Below are positions 17,271 through 25,330 of a DNA stretch of 55,225 nucleotides, in pieces. The stretch is taken from the NCBI GenBank assembly GCA_947475245.1, contig CANJLW010000030.1, positions 1 to 55,225 on the forward strand, read 5' to 3'. Each line of letters starts with the position of its first letter. Positions within the stretch are counted from its first letter, which is position 1. The DNA is from Acetobacteraceae bacterium (GTDB lineage Bacteria > Pseudomonadota > Alphaproteobacteria > Acetobacterales > Acetobacteraceae). Below the pieces are notes generated by a model that worked only from the letters and a program-made list of their open reading frames with translations, was not told where the DNA came from and searched no databases. The position numbers and the translations under genes were made by a program.

Positions 17271-18368
17271 ATGAACCTCGCCCGCACACTCGAAAATGCC
17301 CGCCGAACGGCACCGCGCATCGCCGCCACATACGCCGCCGCCGGGATCGCGGGCTATGCCGCGATGACGCTGCATATCCCGCTGCCCTGGATGATGGGCG
17401 CGCTGTTTGCCACCGCCGCGCAGGCACTGTTGGGCTGGCGTCCCAGAATCCTGCCGATCGGACGCCGACTGGGGCAGTTCACGATCGGCATAGGGGTCGG
17501 CTTGTCGTTCTCGCAGGATGCCGCCGCCTCGGTCGCCTCCAACCTGCCCGCCATGACCGCCGCCGCGCTGCTGACCCTCGGTGCCGGCGCGCTGATCTCC
17601 TTTCTGCTGGTGCGACTGACCGGTATCGATCGGCTGACCGCGGTGATGTCCAGCGTTCCCGGCGGCCCGGCCGATATGGCCAATCTCGCGGAACGCTATG
17701 GCGGAGACCCCTTGACCGTCGCGCTCGCGCAGACCTTCCGGATAGCACTGATCGTCACCGTATTGCCGCCCCTGATGCTGTTATCCGGCGTCGACGGCCA
17801 TATCGACGCAACCACCCTGATCATCCCGGTCGACCTGCTCGGCTTGACCATACTGGCGGCGGTGGCCGCCGCGGCGGTCGGCGGGCTGACCTGGCTGGGA
17901 TTGCCGAATGCCTGGTTCCTCGGCGCGCTGATCGCCATCAGCGGACTGACCGCCGGCGGCGTGCGCCTGTCGGGCATGCCCTTCGGACTGATCGTCATGG
18001 CGCAGATTCTCCTCGGCTCCAGCCTGGGGATCACCTTCGACCGCAAGTTCCTCGCCCGCTCCCGCCGGCTGCTGATCGGAACCATCGTCTGTTCGGTCGT
18101 ATTGCTGCTGGCATGCGGCGGCATAGCATGCCTGCTGTCGTCGGTGGCCGGGCTACAGCTTGCGTCGCTGATCATCGCCCTCGCGCCCGGCGGATTGCCG
18201 GAAATGGTGCTGACCGCCAAGGCGCTGCACCTGGGTGTGCCGATGGTCACGGCTTTCCATGTGGAGCGGGTGGTTCTGACCCTGCTGCTGGCACCCTGGA
18301 TCGTGGTCATCGCGGCAAAATTGACCCGGCACCGTCAAGCGGCGCCGCGACTGCAGGATGCGGATTGA
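17271..18368 (+). CDS. AbrB family membrane protein (PF05145, putative transporter)
   Basis: The 365-aa polytopic protein is made of two similar halves. Each carries a conserved Pro-Gly-Gly motif (VPGGPADM near residue 129, APGGLPEM near 306) set between hydrophobic helices. This is the layout of the AbrB/ammonia-monooxygenase-related family, named by early misannotation and thought to be a transporter. It is unrelated to the AbrB DNA-binding regulator. Its substrate is unknown. It ends 23 nt before the 3' end of tRNA-Val on the other strand. Confidence 0.88.
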   Translation: MNLARTLENARRTAPRIAATYAAAGIAGYAAMTLHIPLPWMMGALFATAAQALLGWRPRILPIGRRLGQFTIGIGVGLSFSQDAAASVASNLPAMTAAALLTLGAGALISFLLVRLTGIDRLTAVMSSVPGGPADMANLAERYGGDPLTVALAQTFRIALIVTVLPPLMLLSGVDGHIDATTLIIPVDLLGLTILAAVAAAAVGGLTWLGLPNAWFLGALIAISGLTAGGVRLSGMPFGLIVMAQILLGSSLGITFDRKFLARSRRLLIGTIVCSVVLLLACGGIACLLSSVAGLQLASLIIALAPGGLPEMVLTAKALHLGVPMVTAFHVERVVLTLLLAPWIVVIAAKLTRHRQAAPRLQDAD

Positions 18369-18391
18369 AAGTCGCGGGATAAGGGAACGGA

Positions 18392-18466
18392 TGGTGGGCG
18401 CGACAGGGATTGAACCTGTGACCCTTCGCGTGTGAAGCGAATGCTCTACCGCTGAGCTACGCGCCC
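18392..18466 (-). tRNA. tRNA-Val (anticodon CAC)
   Basis: The full cloverleaf folds on the minus strand: acceptor GGGCGCG/CGCGCCC, D-arm GCTC/GAGC, anticodon stem TTCGC/GCGAA with loop TTCACAC (anticodon CAC), T-arm ACAGG/CCTGT with loop TTCAATC, discriminator A and an encoded CCA. Total length is 75 nt including CCA. It reads GUG valine codons. Confidence 0.97.
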
Positions 18467-18483
18467 ATCCGTCAAGGGGGCTG

Positions 18484-18513
18484 CTCTTAGGCGGGACGGT
18501 CGGGCGCTGTCAA
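18484..18513 (-). promoter_or_regulatory. Sigma-70-type promoter of tRNA-Val
   Basis: On the minus strand a perfect TTGACA (18508-18513) is followed after 18 nt by TAAGAG (18484-18489). The tRNA 5' end lies 17 nt further on, a normal distance for a short leader. This fits a strong stable-RNA promoter. Confidence 0.65.
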
Positions 18514-18568
18514 GGCACTGTTCATCGCCACGACTTGAATTGGCCCGATTCATTCATACGTAAGCGTG

Positions 18569-19360
18569 ATGCGCCGGATCCTTGTCGCACTGCTGGGCAT
18601 CGTCGGGTTTGCCGCCGCCGCGAGAGCGGCCGATGCGGTTCGCCTGGACTACGATCTGTACGCCGCCGGCCTGAACGCGGCCCGCGTCAGGGTCGGCGCG
18701 GGGCTGCAGCCGGATCGCTATCTGATCAACATCGGCTATCGCACGACAGGCATCGTCGGTTTTTTCTTCAGCGGGCATCAACTGACGACCGTGCGCGGCA
18801 ACTGGATGAACAATCGCCCGGAACCGGTCTCATTCCTCAGCCAAGGCGCGGCGCGTGGGGAGGAGCGGTTGACCCACATGGATTACGACCGCGGCCTGCC
18901 CGTCCTGCGTCGCCTGACCCCGCCGAATGAGGTGGAGCGAGAGCCCGTGCCGACGGCCTTGCAGGCGAACACCATCGACACGCTCAGCGCTCTGGCGGGG
19001 TTGATGCGGTCCGTTGCCGCCACCGGACGATGCGAAGGCGAAGTGCGCACCTATGACGGGCGGCGCGCCGCGATCATCCGAATCGCCACGATCGGCGAGG
19101 AAGTCTTGCCGAAAACAGCGCGATCGTCCTTCAGCGGTTCGGCCATGCGCTGCGATTTCGTCAGTCAGATGGTCGGCGGCTTCTATCACGGAGACACAAT
19201 CCGCAAGCCGCTGACCGGGTCGCTCTGGCTCGCCGCCGCCATTCCCGGCGCGCCCAACATCCCGGTGCGCATGACGTTCGAGACCCGCTGGATCGGGGAT
19301 GCGATGCTCTACCTTACCGACGCCCGCGCCTCCGCCGAACCGGGAATCGGCGTTTACTGA
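18569..19360 (+). CDS. DUF3108 domain-containing exported protein
   Basis: The 263-aa protein has a signal peptide (MRRILVALLGIVGFAAAARA). The mature part looks like the DUF3108 beta-rich family: YDLYAAGLNAARVRVGAG, YRTTGIVGFFFSGHQLTTVRGNW, and late RMTFETRWIGDAMLYLTDA. Members sit in the periplasm or outer membrane; their role is not settled. ATG 18569 is chosen over the immediately preceding GTG at 18566. The ribosome site is weak. It is convergent with gph. Confidence 0.85.
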   Translation: MRRILVALLGIVGFAAAARAADAVRLDYDLYAAGLNAARVRVGAGLQPDRYLINIGYRTTGIVGFFFSGHQLTTVRGNWMNNRPEPVSFLSQGAARGEERLTHMDYDRGLPVLRRLTPPNEVEREPVPTALQANTIDTLSALAGLMRSVAATGRCEGEVRTYDGRRAAIIRIATIGEEVLPKTARSSFSGSAMRCDFVSQMVGGFYHGDTIRKPLTGSLWLAAAIPGAPNIPVRMTFETRWIGDAMLYLTDARASAEPGIGVY

Positions 19361-19369
19361 AGGGGGGAT

Positions 19370-20038
19370 TCAGGCACCGACCAAACGTTCCGCCGCCGCC
19401 GCCATTTCCTCGATCGTGTGCGCGACGGCCGCCGATCCGGACGCCATGTCCGGCGTGCCATAGCCCCAGGCGGCGTAAATGCAGGGCAGACCCGCCCCGT
19501 GGGAGGCAACGACGTCGTTCGCATGATCGCCCGCCATCACCGCGCGGGCCGGATCGCCGCCGCAGGCCGCAAGCGTCGCCAGCAGGTGCGCGGGATCGGG
19601 CTTACGCACCGGGAAACTGTCGCCCCCGCCGACCGCCGCCATCATGTCAAGCAGCCCGACCGCCGACAGCAGCGACCGCGCCGCGGCCTCCGGCTTGTTG
19701 GTGCAAACCGACAGAAGCCAACCGTCCTTCACCATCCGTTCAAGCGTCGGGCGCACGCCGGGATAGAGCTTGCTCTCCACCGCCGCGTGCCGGCCGTAAT
19801 CGCCGGAGAAGTCCGCGATCGCCGTCGCGTCGGGCTGCGCGTCGCGGGCGGCGAACGCCTTCTGCACCAGACGCGCCACCCCGTCGCCGACCATGGAAGC
19901 GGTTTGCGCATGATCGAACGGCGCAAGGCCGCGACTTGTCATCAAACGGTTCAGCGCGGCGGCCAGATCGGGGACCGTATCCACCAGCGTGCCGTCGAGA
20001 TCGAGCACCATGAATCGGGCTGGTGGGAGTCGGGTCAC
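19370..20038 (-). CDS. gph: Phosphoglycolate phosphatase-like HAD hydrolase
   Basis: The 222-aa HAD enzyme has motif I LDLDGTLVDTVPDLAAALN, motif II SVCTNKPEA, a motif III Lys in FPVRKPDPAHLL, and motif IV MAGDHANDVVASHGAG. The Gph subgroup removes phosphate from 2-phosphoglycolate formed in DNA repair or photorespiration. Motif IV reads GDHANDV where many family members have GDSxxD, a mild variant. The start is GTG 20038 with GGAG about ten bases upstream; ATG 20011 would cut into motif I. It is divergent from glmU. Confidence 0.88.
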   Translation of the reverse strand: MTRLPPARFMVLDLDGTLVDTVPDLAAALNRLMTSRGLAPFDHAQTASMVGDGVARLVQKAFAARDAQPDATAIADFSGDYGRHAAVESKLYPGVRPTLERMVKDGWLLSVCTNKPEAAARSLLSAVGLLDMMAAVGGGDSFPVRKPDPAHLLATLAACGGDPARAVMAGDHANDVVASHGAGLPCIYAAWGYGTPDMASGSAAVAHTIEEMAAAAERLVGA

Positions 20039-20087
20039 AGTGATGTACTCCGAAATGTGAATTGAACCAAAGGCATGACGGCGGGCT

Positions 20088-20117
20088 TTGACAGCGTGGG
20101 GGTCACGCCGCTACGCC
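20088..20117 (+). promoter_or_regulatory. Candidate glmU-glmS promoter
   Basis: TTGACA at 20088-20093 is followed after 18 nt by TACGCC at 20112-20117, about 30 nt before the glmU start. The -35 is ideal and the -10 is weak, as is common in GC-rich alphaproteobacteria. Confidence 0.4.
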
Positions 20118-20145
20118 CCGATGGACAGCGAAGCAGGGGAACGGC

Positions 20146-21480
20146 ATGCACGCAACCGCCATCATCCTGGCCGCGGGTCTGGGCACGCGAATGAAGTCCG
20201 CGATTCCCAAGACCCTGCACAAGATTGCCGGCCGCTCGATGCTGAAGCATCTGCTGGCAAGCAGCGAAACCGCGTTCCAAAGCCACGTGGTCGTCCTGGG
20301 TCCCGACATGGATGCCGTCGCGCGCGAAGCCGCCCCGCACCCCAGCGTCATCCAGCACGAACGCCTGGGAACCGCGCATGCCGCGCTTCAGGCCGTCGCG
20401 CATTTCGGCGACGGGGAAGTTGCCGTCCTTTACGCCGATAACCCGCTCATCCGACCGGAAACGCTCCGCGCGCTGCTGGAGCGTCGACAGGCGGGCGATG
20501 TCGGCCTCGCACTGCTGGCCTTCCGACCGGCCAACCCCGCCAAGTACGGCCGCGTCATCGGGCGGGACGGCTTTGTGGAACGCATCGTCGAATGGGCCGA
20601 CGCCACTGCCGAGGAGCGCGCCGTCGATCTCTGCAATGCCGGGGTACTGTGCGCGCCTGCCGCCGACATGGCCCGCTGGCTGCGCGCCGTGCGCAATGAC
20701 AACGCCGCGAAGGAATTCTACCTGACCGATCTGGTCGCGCTCGCCCGCGCCGAAGGCAAACAGGTCGCCGCCGTGGAAGCCCCGGCCGACGAATTGGGCG
20801 GCGTCAATTCGCGGGTTGAACTCGCCGCCGCCGAGGCTGTCGTGCAGGGCTGGATGCGCACTGCGGCGATGAACGCCGGGGTGACCATGATCGACCCCGC
20901 ATCAGTGTTCCTGTGCGCCGATACGCGGTTCGGCACCGATGTCGTCATCGAACCCAATGTCGTGTTCGGCCCCGGCGTCACGGTCGCCTCCAACGTCCAT
21001 ATCCGCGCGCACAGCCACCTCGAAGGCTGCACCGTCGGCGAAGGCTGCATCATCGGCCCCTTCGCTCGGCTGCGTCCCGGCGCGGAGCTGGATCGTGACG
21101 TCCATGTCGGCAATTTCGTCGAGGTCAAGGCGGCGACCCTGGCGCAAGGCGTCAAGGCAAACCATCTGAGCTATATCGGCGATGCCTCGGTCGGTGCCGG
21201 CACGAATATCGGCGCGGGAACGATCACCTGTAACTACGACGGCTACAACAAGCATCGCACGACGATCGGCGCGCGGGCCTTCATCGGCTCGGATGTGGCG
21301 CTGGTCGCGCCGGTCACGGTCGGGGACGGCGCCATCGTCGCCGCGGGCAGCGTCATCACACGCGATGTGGCACCGGACGCGTTGGCCTTGGCGCGCGGGC
21401 AGCAGGTAGAAAAGCCGGGACGCGCGGCGGCGATGCGCGCCATACTGGCGGAAGCGAAAAAGCGAAAGGGTGCGGGCTGA
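20146..21480 (+). CDS. glmU: Bifunctional GlmU: glucosamine-1-phosphate acetyltransferase / GlcNAc-1-P uridyltransferase
   Basis: The 444-aa protein makes UDP-GlcNAc for peptidoglycan and lipid A in the cytoplasm. The N-terminal uridyltransferase starts IILAAGLGTRMKSAIPKTLHKIAGRSM. The C-terminal left-handed beta helix has repeated hexapeptides with GPFARLRPGAELDRDVHVGNFVEVK, NHLSYIGDASVG and the NIGAGTITCNYDGYNKHRT acetyl-CoA region. AGGGGA precedes the ATG. Its stop overlaps the glmS start by one base (TGATG), so the two are translationally coupled. Confidence 0.98.
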   Translation: MHATAIILAAGLGTRMKSAIPKTLHKIAGRSMLKHLLASSETAFQSHVVVLGPDMDAVAREAAPHPSVIQHERLGTAHAALQAVAHFGDGEVAVLYADNPLIRPETLRALLERRQAGDVGLALLAFRPANPAKYGRVIGRDGFVERIVEWADATAEERAVDLCNAGVLCAPAADMARWLRAVRNDNAAKEFYLTDLVALARAEGKQVAAVEAPADELGGVNSRVELAAAEAVVQGWMRTAAMNAGVTMIDPASVFLCADTRFGTDVVIEPNVVFGPGVTVASNVHIRAHSHLEGCTVGEGCIIGPFARLRPGAELDRDVHVGNFVEVKAATLAQGVKANHLSYIGDASVGAGTNIGAGTITCNYDGYNKHRTTIGARAFIGSDVALVAPVTVGDGAIVAAGSVITRDVAPDALALARGQQVEKPGRAAAMRAILAEAKKRKGAG

Positions 21481-23303
21481 TGTGTGGAATTGTCGGCGTC
21501 ATCGGGGCGCGGGACGCGGCGCCCCTGCTGCTGGACGCGCTGCGCCGGCTTGAGTACCGCGGTTACGACAGCGCCGGGATCGCCACACTCGTCAACGGCC
21601 ACATCGAGCGTCGCCGAGCCGAAGGCAAGCTCGGCAATCTCGCGGGCGTTCTGGGCAATGCTCCGCTGACCGGTTCAACCGGTATCGGCCACACCCGCTG
21701 GGCGACTCATGGCGCGCCGACGGAAAGCAACGCCCATCCGCACGGCACCGCGCGCGTATCCCTGGTTCATAACGGCATCATCGAGAACCACGCCGAACTG
21801 CGCACCGAATTGGAAGCCGCCGGACAGGTGTTCAGCACCGAAACGGACACCGAAACCGTCGCCCAGCTCGTGGACCTGTATCTGCAACAAGGCATGACAC
21901 CGATCGAGGCCGCCGGCACCGCGTTGCGCCGCCTGGAAGGCGCTTATGCCCTGGCCATGATCTTCGCCGGTCATCCGGAGCTGATCATCGCCGCCCAGCA
22001 CGGCGCGCCCCTCGCGGTCGGCTTCGGCGAGGATGAGATGTTCGTCGGCTCCGACGCCCTCGCCCTGGCCCCGCTGACCCGGCGCATTGCCTATCTCCGC
22101 GACGGCGACTGGACCGTGGTGGATCGGAAAGGCGCCACCTTCTTCGACGAAGCCGGAACCGAGATCCAGCGCGAGATTAAGCTGACACGCCTGACCGGCG
22201 CCGCCATCGGCAAGGGTAACTTCCGCCATTTCATGGAAAAGGAGTTGCACGAGCACCCCGCCGTGATCGGCGACACGCTGCACCGCATGGTCAGCCCGTC
22301 GTCGCGCGCCGTGCGGCTGCCGGAGCTGGCCATCGATTTCACCAAGGTTTCGCGCATTACCATGAGCGCCTGCGGCAGCGCGTTCTACGCCGGTCTGGTC
22401 GGTCGATGGTGGTTCGAATCCGTCGCGCGCATCCCGACCGACGGCGACGTTGCCAGTGAGTTCCGCTATCGCGCCCCGCCTTTGCCCGCCAACGGTCTGG
22501 GCCTGCTGGTATCGCAGTCCGGCGAGACCGCCGATACCCTCGCCGCGCTGCGTTATATGCGCGAGCAGGGCCAGCAGATCCTGTCGGTCCTGAACGTGCC
22601 GGAAAGCAGCATGGCGCGGGAAAGCGACGCGGTACTGGAAACCGTCGCGGGGCCGGAGATCGGTGTCGCCAGCACCAAGGCGTTCACCGCCCAGCTATCC
22701 GTTCTGGCCTGCCTGGCCCTTGCCGCCGGACGCGCGCGCGGCTCCATCAGTGCCGAACAGGAAGCGCTGATGACCGCCGCCCTGCTGGAAGTCCCCGGAC
22801 GCGCGGCCGAGGTGTTGGAGAACGAAGCGGCCATTCAGGCCATCGCGCACCGCGTATCGAAGGCGCGTGACGTGTTGTTCCTTGGGCGCGGCAACTGCTT
22901 CCCGATCGCCATGGAAGGCGCGCTGAAGCTGAAGGAAATCAGCTATATCCATGCCGAGGGCTATGCCGCCGGAGAGATGAAGCACGGCCCGATCGCCTTG
23001 ATCGACCCCGCCGTGCCGGTGATCGCCATCGCGCCGTCCGGCCCGTTGTTCGAAAAGACCGCGTCGAACCTGCAGGAAGCCGCCGCCCGCGGCGGACAGG
23101 TGATCGTATTCTCCGACGCCGCCGGAGCGGCGAAGCTGAAGGGGATTTCGGCGGAAACCGTGATCCTGCCGGCGGTCGACCCGTTCGTCGCACCGATCCT
23201 GTATGCGATCCCGGTGCAGATGCTGGCCTATCACGTGGCGGTGCTGAAGGGCACGGACGTGGATCAGCCGCGGAACCTGGCGAAGTCGGTGACGGTGGAG
23301 TAG
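21480..23303 (+). CDS. glmS: Glutamine--fructose-6-phosphate aminotransferase (isomerizing)
   Basis: The 607-aa enzyme makes glucosamine-6-phosphate, the first committed step of amino-sugar synthesis, two steps before GlmU. The mature N-terminal Cys (MCGIVGVIG) is the glutaminase nucleophile. GIGHTRWATHG and ETDTETVAQLVD follow, then two SIS isomerase domains (SACGSAFYAG, SQSGETADTLAAL, STKAFTAQLSVL). It ends in the typical LAKSVTVE. Length and motifs are fully standard. It overlaps glmU by one base. Confidence 0.98.
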   Translation: MCGIVGVIGARDAAPLLLDALRRLEYRGYDSAGIATLVNGHIERRRAEGKLGNLAGVLGNAPLTGSTGIGHTRWATHGAPTESNAHPHGTARVSLVHNGIIENHAELRTELEAAGQVFSTETDTETVAQLVDLYLQQGMTPIEAAGTALRRLEGAYALAMIFAGHPELIIAAQHGAPLAVGFGEDEMFVGSDALALAPLTRRIAYLRDGDWTVVDRKGATFFDEAGTEIQREIKLTRLTGAAIGKGNFRHFMEKELHEHPAVIGDTLHRMVSPSSRAVRLPELAIDFTKVSRITMSACGSAFYAGLVGRWWFESVARIPTDGDVASEFRYRAPPLPANGLGLLVSQSGETADTLAALRYMREQGQQILSVLNVPESSMARESDAVLETVAGPEIGVASTKAFTAQLSVLACLALAAGRARGSISAEQEALMTAALLEVPGRAAEVLENEAAIQAIAHRVSKARDVLFLGRGNCFPIAMEGALKLKEISYIHAEGYAAGEMKHGPIALIDPAVPVIAIAPSGPLFEKTASNLQEAAARGGQVIVFSDAAGAAKLKGISAETVILPAVDPFVAPILYAIPVQMLAYHVAVLKGTDVDQPRNLAKSVTVE

Positions 23304-23452
23304 CCACGAATCCCGCTGTTCACGCCCGACGAACCCGTGCTACGCAGGCGCATGATCGCTCGGTTGCGCGCTATTCTGTCGTCCAAAAAACGCCCCATCT
23401 CCGGGGCCTGACGATCCGCGCGCGATGAACCACACAGCGCTTCGATCGATCG

Positions 23453-23481
23453 AAACCCCGCCGGCGACGACGGGGTTTTTT
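23453..23481 (+). terminator. Rho-independent terminator
   Basis: AAACCCCG (23453-23460) pairs with CGGGGTTT (23471-23478) across a 10-nt loop and is followed by a run of six T. It lies about 150 nt after glmS and 47 nt before the DapA-family gene. It probably ends the glmU-glmS message. It could also act as an attenuator for the next gene. Confidence 0.75.
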
Positions 23482-23527
23482 CATGCGCGATCCCTGTCTC
23501 CGGCATCACTGGACAAGGGATTGCACC

Positions 23528-24439
23528 ATGCAAACGACATTATCCGGACTTTGGTTGCCGCTGATCACGCCGTTCCTGGACGGCGAACTGGACGAAGCCT
23601 CGCTTCGTCGCATGGTTCGGCTTTACGCCGCGGAACCGATCGACGGGCTGATCCTGGCGGCCACCACCGGCGAAGGCCTGACGCTGGATCGCGACGAGAC
23701 CGAGCGTCTGGTAAGGACCACCGTCGATGAACTGGCGCGTGTCGGGCGGACAATGCCCATCTTCCTGGGTCTTTCCGGCAGCGATACCCGCGCCGGCGCG
23801 CGCGCGCTGACCCGCACCGCGGCCTGGCCGATCGATGGCTACCTGATCGCATGCCCCTACTACTCCCGCCCGTCGCAGGAGGGGTTGTTAGCGCATTTCT
23901 CCGCCCTTGCCGGCGCCACGGATCGGCCGATCCTGATTTACAACATTCCCTATCGAACCGGCGTCAATCTCGGCAATGAAACCATGCTGCGGCTGGCGGC
24001 TTTGGACAACATCATCGGGGTAAAGGATTGCTGCGCCGACGCCGCCCAATCCTTCGATCTGCTGGCCGCGAAGCCCGCGTCGTTTGCCGTTCTGACTGGA
24101 GAGGACGCGCTGTTCTATACCGCGCTGACCCAAGGGGCGGAGGGCGGTATCCTTGCCTCCGCCCATATTCGACCAGACGCGTTCGCCGCCGTGCGCGCGC
24201 GGCTGCTGGCGGGGGACTGGGTTGGCGCGCTGACGGCGTGGCGAGCCTTGGCGTGGCTGCCCCGCCTGTTGTTCACCGAACCGAACCCGGCACCGATCAA
24301 GTACTGGCTGTGGCGCGCGGGCGTGATCGCGAGCCCGGAGGTCCGGCTGCCAATGGTGGGCGTTTCCGCCCCCCTGGCCGAACGGATCGCGCGGGCCGTG
24401 GAGCAGTCGGCGGCGTTACAGCCACAGGTCCATGCGTGA
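23528..24439 (+). CDS. dapA: Dihydrodipicolinate synthase (DapA) family lyase
   Basis: The 303-aa TIM-barrel aldolase has GLILAATTGEGLTLDRDE (substrate carboxylate loop), LIACPYYSRPSQEGLLAHF, catalytic Tyr in ILIYNIPYRTGVNL and Schiff-base Lys in IIGVKDCCADAA. EPNPAPIKYWL near the end matches true DapA. It should condense pyruvate with aspartate semialdehyde for lysine and cell wall. No other lysine gene is adjacent, so a related pyruvate aldolase is possible. AAGGGA fixes the start at 23528. Confidence 0.88.
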   Translation: MQTTLSGLWLPLITPFLDGELDEASLRRMVRLYAAEPIDGLILAATTGEGLTLDRDETERLVRTTVDELARVGRTMPIFLGLSGSDTRAGARALTRTAAWPIDGYLIACPYYSRPSQEGLLAHFSALAGATDRPILIYNIPYRTGVNLGNETMLRLAALDNIIGVKDCCADAAQSFDLLAAKPASFAVLTGEDALFYTALTQGAEGGILASAHIRPDAFAAVRARLLAGDWVGALTAWRALAWLPRLLFTEPNPAPIKYWLWRAGVIASPEVRLPMVGVSAPLAERIARAVEQSAALQPQVHA

Positions 24440-24459
24440 TGCGGGGGGCCGCGGCCCCC

Positions 24460-25287
24460 TTACCACCGATAGACCTTCTCCACCGTCCCGCCCATCAACT
24501 GTGCCTTATCCCCGGCCGAAAGGCGCGTCGTGTTCCGGAAAGGTGCCACGGCCTGCTCATAGCTCAGCATCCCGCTCGTGCGGGTCCAATCTGTTCCCCA
24601 CATGCAGCGCTCTATCCCGAACGCGTCGATAATCCGAAGCACGGGCTCCCAGATATCGTTGTAGGGAAACGGCTCCCGCGACAATGTGCAGGCGCCGCTG
24701 ATCTTAACGCGCACGTTCGGAAACGCCGCCAGCGCCAACAGCTTCGGCAGGTCGGCCCAGGGTTCGGCCAGCGGCGGCGGCTCGTTCGGTTGCAGCAACG
24801 CCAGATGATCGATCACGATCACCGTGTCGGGATTGCGCCGCACCAATTCCGTTCCGTGGTCCAGGCGACCCCAGCAGAGGAAGTTCACCGGCAATCCGGC
24901 CTTACCCGCCGCCGCGAACCCGCGATTAACCCGCGGATCGGCGGGATCGCTCGGCAATTCGTCGCGCAGCATAATGCGCACGCCAACCGCGCCCTTCACC
25001 TTCGCCCAATCGGCAACCGTCTGCTCGATATCGGGGTCGGTCACATCGATCGGTCGCACCACGCGAAACCGATCCGGGTAGGTTGCGTAAACCTCCAGCG
25101 CATAGCTCGGGTCGTAGCGATACAGATTGAAGGTGGAGACGATGATCGCCGCGTCGACGCCGACAGCGTCCATCGCCGCCGTCATCTCCGCCCCATTGGC
25201 CGATTGCGGGCCGTGCAGCGTTCCCACCCAGGGGCGACCGGGGTGATTGTGCTCGTAAGCATGGACCTGAACGTCGATCGTGCGCAT
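24460..25287 (-). CDS. Amidohydrolase family protein (amidohydrolase 2, PF04909)
   Basis: The 275-aa TIM-barrel hydrolase starts MRTIDVQVHAYEHNHPGRPW, where the usual HxH metal site is changed to H-A-Y. It has IVIDHLALLQP, NVRVKISGACTLSRE and CMWGTDWTRTSG segments in family order. Relatives include decarboxylases and lactonases of aromatic catabolism. ATG 25287 has GGAAGG just upstream. It lies 43 nt after the ABC receptor gene on the same strand, suggesting the receptor imports its substrate or a precursor. Confidence 0.85.
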   Translation of the reverse strand: MRTIDVQVHAYEHNHPGRPWVGTLHGPQSANGAEMTAAMDAVGVDAAIIVSTFNLYRYDPSYALEVYATYPDRFRVVRPIDVTDPDIEQTVADWAKVKGAVGVRIMLRDELPSDPADPRVNRGFAAAGKAGLPVNFLCWGRLDHGTELVRRNPDTVIVIDHLALLQPNEPPPLAEPWADLPKLLALAAFPNVRVKISGACTLSREPFPYNDIWEPVLRIIDAFGIERCMWGTDWTRTSGMLSYEQAVAPFRNTTRLSAGDKAQLMGGTVEKVYRW

Positions 25288-25330
25288 GGCGGCCTTCCGT
25301 CGATGGGGTTTCTGTTCAAAATACGGGTGT

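Noticed and set aside
23304-23400. glmS-type ribozyme or attached small RNA
   Set aside because: The glmS ribozyme lies upstream of glmS in Gram-positive bacteria. Here glmS directly overlaps glmU, so no such element fits.
23425-23480. Leader peptide or riboswitch before the DapA-family gene
   Set aside because: The region folds into an ordinary terminator. No run of regulatory codons and no recognised lysine-riboswitch core is visible.
24460-25287. Broken amidohydrolase because the HxH metal motif is changed
   Set aside because: The frame is intact, family blocks are in order, and several amidohydrolase-2 subgroups have altered N-terminal ligands, so it is kept as a gene.
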